From: Myxococcales bacterium
GTDB taxonomy: Bacteria; Myxococcota_A; Polyangia; Nannocystales; Nannocystaceae
Assembly: GCA_020633335.1 (NCBI GenBank)
Contig: JACKDU010000006.1
Coordinates: forward strand, 124,001 to 188,000
Length of the DNA: 64,000 nucleotides
Direction: 5' to 3'
The position numbers and the translations under genes are program-made. Under the pieces are notes generated by a model, which saw only the letters and a program-made list of their open reading frames with translations, made no database searches and was not told the origin of the DNA. Positions 32,801 to 39,240 of the stretch are shown here, piece after piece; the first letter of the stretch is position 1, and each line of letters begins with the position of its first letter.

Positions 32801-34514
32801 CGTAGCCGACGCGCTTGAGCTCGTCGATCGACGGCGGGCCGCCGCGGGAGTGGAGGGCGCGGGCGAGCTCGGCGACCCGCGGCGCGACCCGCAGGGCCGC
32901 CGCCTGCTCCTCCTCGCTGAGGCGGACCCCGGCCAGCGCGAGGCGCATGCCAGCGCTGGATTCACCGGCGGGCGGCGGGCTCGGTGGCGGCGCCTCCTCG
33001 ACGCTGGTCGTGGCCTCCTCGGGGGCGGCGATCGCCTCGCGGGCGATCGTCGCGCTCACCCGCGCCAGCGCCTCGCGCCCCGCCTCGCTCCAGAGGTCGG
33101 GCGTCGGCATCCGCAGCGCCTCGCTCATCCGCGGCGCGCGGGCGGCGATCGCCCCCTTGAGGTGCTCGATCACCGCGAGGAAGGCCGCCCGCCGCTCGCT
33201 CCCGCGGGGCTCCTCGCCGAGCCAGGCGTAGAGCTGCTGGAGCGCCGCCCGGGCCATCGCCGGCCCGAGGTGATCGAGGGGGAGGCAGGCGCGGGGGAGG
33301 ACGACCTCGCGGGTGAGCGCGCGCAGGTGATCGAGGTCGGCGATCGGCGCGTCGGGGTCGGCGACGATCCGCAGGCGGCGGTCGCGGGCGTCGCCCTCGA
33401 TCAGCGCGCCGACGTCCAGGAGGAGGTCGCGGGCCGCCAGGCACTCGCCGCGGAGCGCCTCGAGCGTGCCCTGGTCGGCGTCAGGATCGGCGTCAGCCCG
33501 CGCGAGGCGGCCGGCGAAGCGCTCGGACCAGGCCGCGTACTCATCGGCGACCGGGTGGACCCGAAAGATCAGCGAGGGCGCGCCGACGTAGTCGGCGTGT
33601 CGACGCCCCAGGTCGACGTCGGCGAGGAGGAGCGCCTCCTCGCCGGGGGCGGCGACGAAGGGGGGAGGGGCCGGCGGATCGACGTTGACGATCTGGCTGG
33701 TGTCGGCGCCGAAGGTCGCGTCGAGGGCGAGGAGGAGCGGCACCCCGAGGCGCTCGATCGGTCGGCGCAGGCGGCCCTCGGCGGGGCTGAAGAGGTAGGG
33801 CGAGGCGATCACCGCGAGGAGCCGGCAATCGCCGAGCGCCGCCTCGATCTCGTCGCGCCACACCGCGTCGCTGCGGTCGCGGAGGTCGTTGCCGAAGAGC
33901 ACCGCCAGCGATCCGTCGACGCCGAGCGGCGCGAGGTCGATCGTCGCGAAGCGGCGCCCGCTCCAGCGCGCGCGCTCGTCCCCGTGCTCGGCGGGGTGGA
34001 GCTTGCCCTGGAGGTGGACCACCTCCCCGCGGTGCAGCACCGGCGCCGCCGCGCACCCCTGCATCGCCCGCGCGTCCCCCTGCCACCCGAGGTCGCCGTA
34101 GATCCCGCCGCCGCTCGCCCCCTGGAGCTCGCGCTTGTCGATCACATGCGAGCCCGCGACCACCATCACCTCGCCCGCGGCCGCGGCGATCGCCGGCAGG
34201 AGCTCGGCGGCGACGCTGTACTCGGGGAGCACCAGGAGCTCCACGCCCCACCGCTGGCAGCGCTCCAGGATCGCGGTGATCCGCGCGAGGAGCTGCTCGC
34301 CGTGGACCTCGCGGACCCGCCGCTCGAGCGTCGCCACGCGCCCCTCGACGATCGGATCGAGCGCGCACCCGGGGGGGCGCAGCGCCGACGGGAGCGCGCC
34401 GCTGCTGTCGGCGACGAAGAGCGGATCTTCGAGCGGCGAGCGCCCGTCGACCCGGGCCGCCGGGTGGTAGGCGAGCTGGGCGACGGCGACGCGGATCCGC
34501 TGGGCACCGGCCAT
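29790..34514 (-). CDS. Giant multidomain protein: nitrilase-like, sigma-70-like segment, NACHT NTPase, second P-loop ATPase
   Basis: A 1574-residue protein. Residues ~6-320 are a nitrilase-superfamily fold with Glu 98 (VLPEY) and Lys 171 (LQGKLHP), but the catalytic Cys position is Gly 208 (VLFGND), so it is probably inactive and sensory. Residues ~545-615 resemble sigma-70 region 2 (IDELKRVGYEALARA, then VPFEDFAVQRIRGAMRQ). Residues ~665-980 are a NACHT NTPase: Walker A GELGAGKST (680-688), Walker B LPCFDGLDEL (749-758). Residues ~1070-1230 are acidic/Pro-rich and disordered. Residues ~1235-1570 are another ATPase: Walker A GPRRAGKTS (1273-1281), Walker B ILLDE (1347-1351). It overlaps the ATPase-phosphoesterase gene by 17 bases. 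NACHT proteins commonly sense infection or stress; that role here is inference. Confidence 0.88.
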   Translation of the reverse strand: MAGAQRIRVAVAQLAYHPAARVDGRSPLEDPLFVADSSGALPSALRPPGCALDPIVEGRVATLERRVREVHGEQLLARITAILERCQRWGVELLVLPEYSVAAELLPAIAAAAGEVMVVAGSHVIDKRELQGASGGGIYGDLGWQGDARAMQGCAAAPVLHRGEVVHLQGKLHPAEHGDERARWSGRRFATIDLAPLGVDGSLAVLFGNDLRDRSDAVWRDEIEAALGDCRLLAVIASPYLFSPAEGRLRRPIERLGVPLLLALDATFGADTSQIVNVDPPAPPPFVAAPGEEALLLADVDLGRRHADYVGAPSLIFRVHPVADEYAAWSERFAGRLARADADPDADQGTLEALRGECLAARDLLLDVGALIEGDARDRRLRIVADPDAPIADLDHLRALTREVVLPRACLPLDHLGPAMARAALQQLYAWLGEEPRGSERRAAFLAVIEHLKGAIAARAPRMSEALRMPTPDLWSEAGREALARVSATIAREAIAAPEEATTSVEEAPPPSPPPAGESSAGMRLALAGVRLSEEEQAAALRVAPRVAELARALHSRGGPPSIDELKRVGYEALARAPQRHALAADVPFEDFAVQRIRGAMRQAMIAAARSGRGRATSLAGYEHLAGLWRTRRQALLRDVDDAFEPPSAIVEGEARPATSALVLLDLWARSSDPLALLLGELGAGKSTLLVAWAERRWAARRISLPVVVRLDPARAGDPLGLILDLAERPDRPEERARLRSMIAEGRLLPCFDGLDELPDPATREAVAAALGELVEAGGRVLIAGRAGSLPPALDRRPARRIVLQPFSADQVAALIARIAADERDRDVLLGRITGLYDLSDMVSRPLLLGMVIQTLGRIDPTTRVSTADVFEAYLARWQEAAARADGALDAESRAILLEALALTAWEGGEGGCTLAALRLSFLSELAPALAALPEEALARALAALPPGFVGVDGGALRFTHAAFIDFFVARALTRHLRAHWDRLMVIRPPSPAIVELVRQLLARQGGDPSGLLRHLDRWLVSQRAPTLETRNATVLWDGLAPLVERLAREIEGELRSRHDREGERQAPIADAREASCDDDDEAPALLAEEVAAEQDEAAAELEIEEEAEAGERGLDLDALVDEAAASADAEAAPAPASPPANAPAPTRPAPAPSRGPPAQAALQGPPSAPAEAPEIAAKPGAARRRVSLVDRLLSHGEPQAQAPVGTSLAPTPAKRALLSKAALEPRGEAPALAPNRFLPGRPLDDPNLPGRSDILRELGTLVAQPSPALLKGPRRAGKTSILMALEAHEGGHRPVLRRTLQGQRPPTSPDDLARLIVPELADTPRAADVLWRELAARRGREPAPAILLDEIALLAEGSDALFAWLRALGQEGLAGLVLAGSHSDWIDVIKIANRAPGSSFGNDYTVIELGPLREEDAIRFLVVTAPDDVPIDPNRTATWIYDLCGGWPFYLQTMGYAVVEEVRSGRRAALVKKEALHDLYERRLLRERVAVFRSRWSDLRGAAQELVLAELERAREVGRLTLSPYKELPRRARAILSDADLIDAVRGWKIDRPFLDWLHRNLDELEIADGPTL

Positions 34515-34523
34515 GCAGGCCGT

Positions 34524-34529
34524 GAATTA
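34524..34529 (-). promoter_or_regulatory. Extended -10-like TGGTAATTC before the NACHT gene
   Basis: TAATTC on the minus strand, preceded by TGG (extended -10), ends nine bases before ATG 34514. It lies in the 173-base gap shared with the divergent acyl-CoA dehydrogenase gene. No -35 is clear. Confidence 0.3.
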
Positions 34530-34687
34530 CCACGACCGGACGCGCCATTGGCGCGATTCGCCCGTGCTCGCCCTCCGCGGTCGGCGGCCGAAGCCGCCCC
34601 AGGGGCCCCGCCCGCGCGTGGATCGATTGAGCCAGCGCACGCGGCCGCGCTTTGCCGGCGGCGGCCTTCACGGCATTGTTGGGTTCC

Positions 34688-35851
34688 ATGACGAGCGCGC
34701 GCCCCTCCTCGGACCTCCTCTTCAACCCGAGCGAAGACCACCGGATGCTCCGGCAGATGGTCGCCGACTTCGCCCGCCGGGAGGTCGAGCCGCAGGCGGC
34801 CGAGCACGACGAGAAGGGCGCGCTCAACGTCGCCCTCTTCCGCCGCCTCGGCGAGCTCGGCCTCCTCGGGATCACGATCCCCGAGGAGGACGGCGGCGCC
34901 GGCCTCGACGCGGTCGCGGCGGTGATCGTCCACCACGAGCTCTCGAAGTACGACCCCGGCTTCTGCCTCGCGTACCTCGCCCACTCGATGCTCTTCGTCA
35001 ACAACTTCTACCACTGCTCGAACGAGGAGCAGCGCGGCCGCTACCTCGAGAAGGTGCTGAGCGGCGAGTGGGTCGCGGGGATGGGGATGACCGAGCCGGG
35101 GGCGGGGACCGACGTGATGGCGATGACCAGCAACGCCCGCCGCGACGGTGACAACTACATCCTCAACGGCACCAAGACCTACATCACCAACGGCTGCGAG
35201 GGCCACTGCTTCCTGGTCTACGTCAAGGTCGAGGGCCGGATCAGCGCCTTCATCGTCGACCGCGATTGCCCGGGCTTCTCGACCTCGAACCACATCGACA
35301 AGCTCGGCATGCGGGGCTCGACGATGGCCGAGCTGATCTTCGAGGAGTGCGTGGTCCCGGCGCAGAACCTCCTCGGCGAGGAGGGCTCGGGCCTCACCCA
35401 CATGATGCGCAACCTCGAGATCGAGCGGCTCACGCTGGCGGCGATGAGCGTCGGCATCGCCGAGCGCTGCGTCGAGATCATGGTGAAGTACGCCCAGGAT
35501 CGCCGCGCCTTCGGGAGCTCGCTCAACCGCTTCGGCCAGATCCAGCGCTACATCGGCGACGGCTACGGGATGACCGAGGCCGCCAAGTGCCTGGTCTACA
35601 ACGTCGCCCGCGACATCGGCCCCGAGCAGCGCAACCGGATCGGCTCGGACGCGGCCAAGCTCTTCGCCGCGCCGGTCGGCAAGGCGGTCGCCGACTACGC
35701 GATGCAGGTGATGGGCGGCGCCGGCTACTGCCGCGAGTTCCCGGTCGAGCGCCTCTGGCGTGACGCCAAGCTCCTCGAGATCGGCGGCGGCACCCTCGAG
35801 GCCCACCAGAAGAACATCACCAAGGATCTCACCCGCCTCCTCGCCGGCTAG
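34688..35851 (+). CDS. Acyl-CoA dehydrogenase
   Basis: A 387-residue flavoprotein of the acyl-CoA dehydrogenase family, oxidising acyl-CoA to 2-enoyl-CoA with FAD and passing electrons to ETF. FAD/substrate signatures are present: GMGMTEPGAGTD, NGTKTYITNG and QVMGGAGYCREFPVERLWRDAK. The residue before GT in the C-terminal IGGGT is Gly, not the catalytic Glu of short/medium-chain enzymes; Glu 246 in EIERLTLA sits where isovaleryl- and long-chain enzymes carry theirs. Branched- or long-chain substrates are therefore more likely. Start MTSARPSSD fits family length. It is monocistronic and divergent from the NACHT gene. Confidence 0.92.
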   Translation: MTSARPSSDLLFNPSEDHRMLRQMVADFARREVEPQAAEHDEKGALNVALFRRLGELGLLGITIPEEDGGAGLDAVAAVIVHHELSKYDPGFCLAYLAHSMLFVNNFYHCSNEEQRGRYLEKVLSGEWVAGMGMTEPGAGTDVMAMTSNARRDGDNYILNGTKTYITNGCEGHCFLVYVKVEGRISAFIVDRDCPGFSTSNHIDKLGMRGSTMAELIFEECVVPAQNLLGEEGSGLTHMMRNLEIERLTLAAMSVGIAERCVEIMVKYAQDRRAFGSSLNRFGQIQRYIGDGYGMTEAAKCLVYNVARDIGPEQRNRIGSDAAKLFAAPVGKAVADYAMQVMGGAGYCREFPVERLWRDAKLLEIGGGTLEAHQKNITKDLTRLLAG

Positions 35852-36198
35852 CCGGTCGCCCGATCCCGAGCAGAGGTCGAGGACCAGGCGCGGGCGGGTG
35901 ACCTCGAGGGGGGGGGCGAGTGGCCGCATCGTCTCGATCGCGTCGCGCTCGCTGGCGACCACAGCGAGTGCGATGCGTCGTCCGGACGGTCGAGGCGAAC
36001 TCCGAGCTTTTCATCAGGGGAGTAGGCTACGACGCGATCGGCGGGCTCTTCGCCACGAGCCGCGAGAATTGCGGGTGAGCGCAAACGAGGAGTCAAGTGC
36101 GGCGCGACACGCAAATCATGTCGACGTGCACGCAGGGTGACCTCGCGTGATACGTTCCGATGTCCACTCGAGTGGACATTACCCGGAGGTGAGACTCC
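35852..36198. other. Intergenic region with a possible methyltransferase remnant and a palindrome
   Basis: About 350 bases. On the minus strand around 35985-35838 one frame reads AVVASERDAIETMRPLAPPL and then RLVLDLCSGSGD, which resembles SAM-methyltransferase motif I, but the frame has no start and runs into the antisense of the preceding gene. A run of nine G lies at 35908-35916. A perfect 20-bp palindrome lies at 36160-36179. No intact gene is visible. Confidence 0.35.
36160..36179. promoter_or_regulatory. Perfect 20-bp palindrome before the HPt gene
   Basis: ATGTCCACTC followed directly by its complement GAGTGGACAT, ending 19 bases before TTG 36199 and overlapping the expected promoter/leader. 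It has the symmetry of a dimeric regulator site and shares ATGTCC/GGACAT arms with elements at 9037 and 23484. Confidence 0.5.
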
Positions 36199-36741
36199 TT
36201 GGCTCCTCAGCTCCCCTGGATCGTTGTCATAGGCCTGGCCCTGGTCGCCCTTGTCTGGCGCGTGTGGGCCCGTCGGTGGGTTGCTCCCACCTCCCCAGCG
36301 TCCGCTGGTGACGCCGCGGCCGCGATCCACGCGGCTCCCGAGCCCGCGCTGCTGCAGACGCCGATCGAGCCGGTCTCGCCGACCGGGCCGTCGCGACCCC
36401 CCGCGTGGGATCGGGACGAGGCGCTCGCCCTCTGCGGGGGGGACTCCGAGCTCCTGATCAGCTGCACCGACGGGATCCCCGAGGAGGTGTCGTTGCTGGT
36501 CGCGGCGATCAAAGCGGCCCTCGCGGAGGGTGACGGAGCCCGCGTCGCGGCCGCGGCCCACCGCCTCAAGGGCTCCCTCCTCCTGGTCGCCGCCGCCCGC
36601 TCTGCCGAGCTCGCGCGGGCCCTCGAGGTCGCGGGGTTCGCCGGCGATCTCGAGCGGATCCACCAGACGCTCGGCCCCTTCGAGCGGGAGCTCGCGGTGC
36701 TCACGCGCGAGCTCCGCGAGTTCCAGCGAGGCACCTCATGA
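36199..36741 (+). CDS. Membrane-anchored histidine phosphotransfer (HPt) protein
   Basis: A 180-residue protein with a TTG start preceded by CGGAGG (36183-36188). One N-terminal membrane helix (PWIVVIGLALVALVW) is followed by an Ala/Pro linker and, from residue ~75, an HPt four-helix domain with the phospho-acceptor His in AAAHRLKGSLLLV. HPt proteins relay phosphate between receiver domains. The stop overlaps the start of the PAS-REC-cyclase gene by 4 bases, and a hybrid kinase without its own HPt lies convergent downstream, so these three may form one phosphorelay. Confidence 0.8.
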   Translation: MAPQLPWIVVIGLALVALVWRVWARRWVAPTSPASAGDAAAAIHAAPEPALLQTPIEPVSPTGPSRPPAWDRDEALALCGGDSELLISCTDGIPEEVSLLVAAIKAALAEGDGARVAAAAHRLKGSLLLVAAARSAELARALEVAGFAGDLERIHQTLGPFERELAVLTRELREFQRGTS

Positions 36742-39224
36742 CGCCGTCGGTCCTCGACGCGCTGACCCTGGGGCTCATCGGCGGCGGCGTCACGCTCCTG
36801 ATCCTCGCCGCGGGCCACACTCGAGCGCTAGCGGTGGGCACCGCCCGGATCCCGCGGGCGCGCGCCTGGCAGCTCCTCTGGCGCTTCATGATCGCCTTCT
36901 CCGTCGGCTACCTGGCGATCGGCGCGCTGGTCGTCGCCAGCGCCCACGAGCTCCTGGTGATGGCGACCGGGCTGATCCTCGCGGGCGGCGGCCTCTTCGT
37001 CTTTCTGGTCGCGCGGATGAGCCGGGCGACCCTCTCGACCCTCGCAGACGTGACGATCGACCGCGATCACGTCTCGGAGATCCTCGACGCGCTCTCCGAC
37101 GGCCTCCTCCTCCTCGCACCGGACGGACGCGTGGTCTCGGCGAACCGGCGGATCGGCGAGATGGTCGGGGTCGCCAGCGATCACCTCGTCGGCCAGGAGG
37201 CGGAGGACCTCCTCGGGGTCGCCGGGCTCGATCAGGGGGCGATGCGCCGGGTCCGGGAGGGGACGCTGCGCCGCCGCGGGCGCTCGCCGCTGCCGGTCGA
37301 GCTCCGCGTCGTCGAGGTGGCGGCGGCCCACGGCGGCGAGCGATCGCGGCTCGTCGTCGTCCGCGATCGCAGCGAGATCGTCCGCAGCGAGGTCCAGCTC
37401 GAGCGCGCGGTCAAGGGGGCCGAGCTCGCGCTGCGGGCCCGCCACGACCAGAGCGCGATGCTCCTCGCCGAGTGCAAGCCGAAGCTCGAGGCCCTCCGCG
37501 GGGGGCTGGCCGCGCTCGTCCGTGACGCCCCGAGCGCGAGCCTGGAGGACAAGGACACCGTCACCCGCTGCCTCGACGGCCTCGACGCGGCGCTCGCGGG
37601 GATCGCCGAGGCGGAGCGGCCGCGGAGCGAGAGCGGGCGGGTCTTCGAGATCGCCGCGACGCTCCGCGGGGTCGCCAGCGACCTCGAGCTGGCGAACCCC
37701 GGCGCGACGATCACGACCTCGATCAGCGTCGCCGTCCCCGAGCGCTGCGAGGGGCGGGAGACGGTCCTCCGCGACGTCCTCGTCAACGTCGGTCACTACG
37801 TGATCGCGGCGGGGGGCCACGACCTGGCGATCTCGGTCGAGCCGGTCCCCGGCGACGCGGCTCGCTGCCTCTTCGAGGTCCGCGCGGTCGGCGAGGGCTC
37901 GCTCCCCTCCGAGCGCTCGGTCGCCGGCGTGAACATCGGCCTCGCCGCGGCCCGGCTCCTCTGCAACACCATCGGCGGCAAGCTCTGGGAGGGCCCGGGC
38001 GACGCGGGGATGCTGCCTTCGGTCTCCTTCACGGCGATCCTGACGCCCGCGCGGGCAGACAGCGGGACCGACACGCCGGGGGACGCGTCGCCGCTGATGA
38101 TGGCCGCGGCGATGGCCATGACCTCGAGCCAGAGCTCGGTGATCGCGCCGCTCGCGTGGCAGGGCTCCGCACTGGTCGTCGACGACGCGCCGATCGCCCG
38201 CGAGGTCCTGCAGAAGCTGGTCCGCGGGCTCGGTTATCGGGTCGACGCCGTCGCCACCGGCGCGGAGTGCATCGAGCGGGCGGCCGAGCGCTCCTACGAC
38301 CTGATCTTCCTCGATCTCGTGCTCCCGGACATGAGCGGCATCGAGGTCCTGACGACGCTGCGCGGGCACGAGAGGTCGTCGCGGACGCCGATCATCGTGA
38401 TCTCGGCGATCGAGGAGACGCGCAGCGTCGCCGCCTGCCTCGAGCGCGGGGCCGACGACTACATCACCAAGCCGGTCAACCCGGTGATCCTCCGGGCGCG
38501 GCACCACGTGATCCGGGAGAACCGGATCCTCGCGCAGCAGGCGAGCCGCCAGGTCTCGCGCCTCGAGGAGGAGATCAAGCGCGCCGACGGGCTCCTGCGG
38601 GCGATCCTCCCGACCCCGGTCGCCCGCGAGCTGCAGACGACCGGCAAGGTCGTCCCCCGCCGCCACCCGGACGTCGTCGTGCTCTTCGCCGACATCGTCG
38701 GCTTCACCGCGTACTGCGAGGGGCGCCCGCCCGAGAAGGTGCTGGTCCCGCTCCAGAGCCTGGTCATGGACTTCGAGCGCCTCTGCCAGCGCCACGGCGT
38801 GCTCAAGATCAAGACCGTCGGCGACGCGCTCATCGCCTGCGGCGGCCTCCTCGACCCGCCCGAAGGCGCCGCCGAGCGCATGGTCGAGCTCGCCTTCTCG
38901 CTCCGCGACGCGCTCGACCAGCACCCCGAGGGGTGGAAGCTCCGGATCGGGATCCACCGCGGGCCGGTGGTCGCCGGCATCATCGGCGATCAGCGCTTCT
39001 CGTTCGACATCTGGGGGGACACCGTCAACACCGCCCAGCGGATCGAGTCCAACGGGGTCGTCGGCGCGATCTCTGTGAGCGCGCCGGTGGCCGACGTGTT
39101 GCCGCCGCGCTACGTCGTCAAGAGCGTCGGCGTCCGCGAGGTCAAGGGGAAGGGCTCGATCGAGATCCTCGAGGTCACCGGGCGGGATGACGACGCGGCC
39201 GCGCCGACGAAGATGATCGCCTGA
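36738..39224 (+). CDS. Membrane PAS / pseudokinase / receiver / class III adenylate cyclase
   Basis: An 828-residue protein. Two to three N-terminal membrane helices are followed by a PAS domain (~110-220) and a kinase-like region (~230-445) whose ATP-binding DxGxG motif is lost (VGEG), so it is probably a pseudokinase. A receiver domain (~475-595) has phospho-acceptor Asp in LIFLDLVLPD and Lys in ITKPVNP. The C-terminal class III cyclase (~640-810) has metal Asp in LFADIVGFT and KTVGDALIA, and adenine-specifying Lys (KIKTVG) and Asp (FDIWGD), predicting cAMP rather than cGMP. Phosphorylation of the receiver probably controls cyclase output, with the coupled HPt protein as donor. Confidence 0.88.
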   Translation: MTPSVLDALTLGLIGGGVTLLILAAGHTRALAVGTARIPRARAWQLLWRFMIAFSVGYLAIGALVVASAHELLVMATGLILAGGGLFVFLVARMSRATLSTLADVTIDRDHVSEILDALSDGLLLLAPDGRVVSANRRIGEMVGVASDHLVGQEAEDLLGVAGLDQGAMRRVREGTLRRRGRSPLPVELRVVEVAAAHGGERSRLVVVRDRSEIVRSEVQLERAVKGAELALRARHDQSAMLLAECKPKLEALRGGLAALVRDAPSASLEDKDTVTRCLDGLDAALAGIAEAERPRSESGRVFEIAATLRGVASDLELANPGATITTSISVAVPERCEGRETVLRDVLVNVGHYVIAAGGHDLAISVEPVPGDAARCLFEVRAVGEGSLPSERSVAGVNIGLAAARLLCNTIGGKLWEGPGDAGMLPSVSFTAILTPARADSGTDTPGDASPLMMAAAMAMTSSQSSVIAPLAWQGSALVVDDAPIAREVLQKLVRGLGYRVDAVATGAECIERAAERSYDLIFLDLVLPDMSGIEVLTTLRGHERSSRTPIIVISAIEETRSVAACLERGADDYITKPVNPVILRARHHVIRENRILAQQASRQVSRLEEEIKRADGLLRAILPTPVARELQTTGKVVPRRHPDVVVLFADIVGFTAYCEGRPPEKVLVPLQSLVMDFERLCQRHGVLKIKTVGDALIACGGLLDPPEGAAERMVELAFSLRDALDQHPEGWKLRIGIHRGPVVAGIIGDQRFSFDIWGDTVNTAQRIESNGVVGAISVSAPVADVLPPRYVVKSVGVREVKGKGSIEILEVTGRDDDAAAPTKMIA

Positions 39225-39240
39225 CGCGAGGCCGCGCGGC

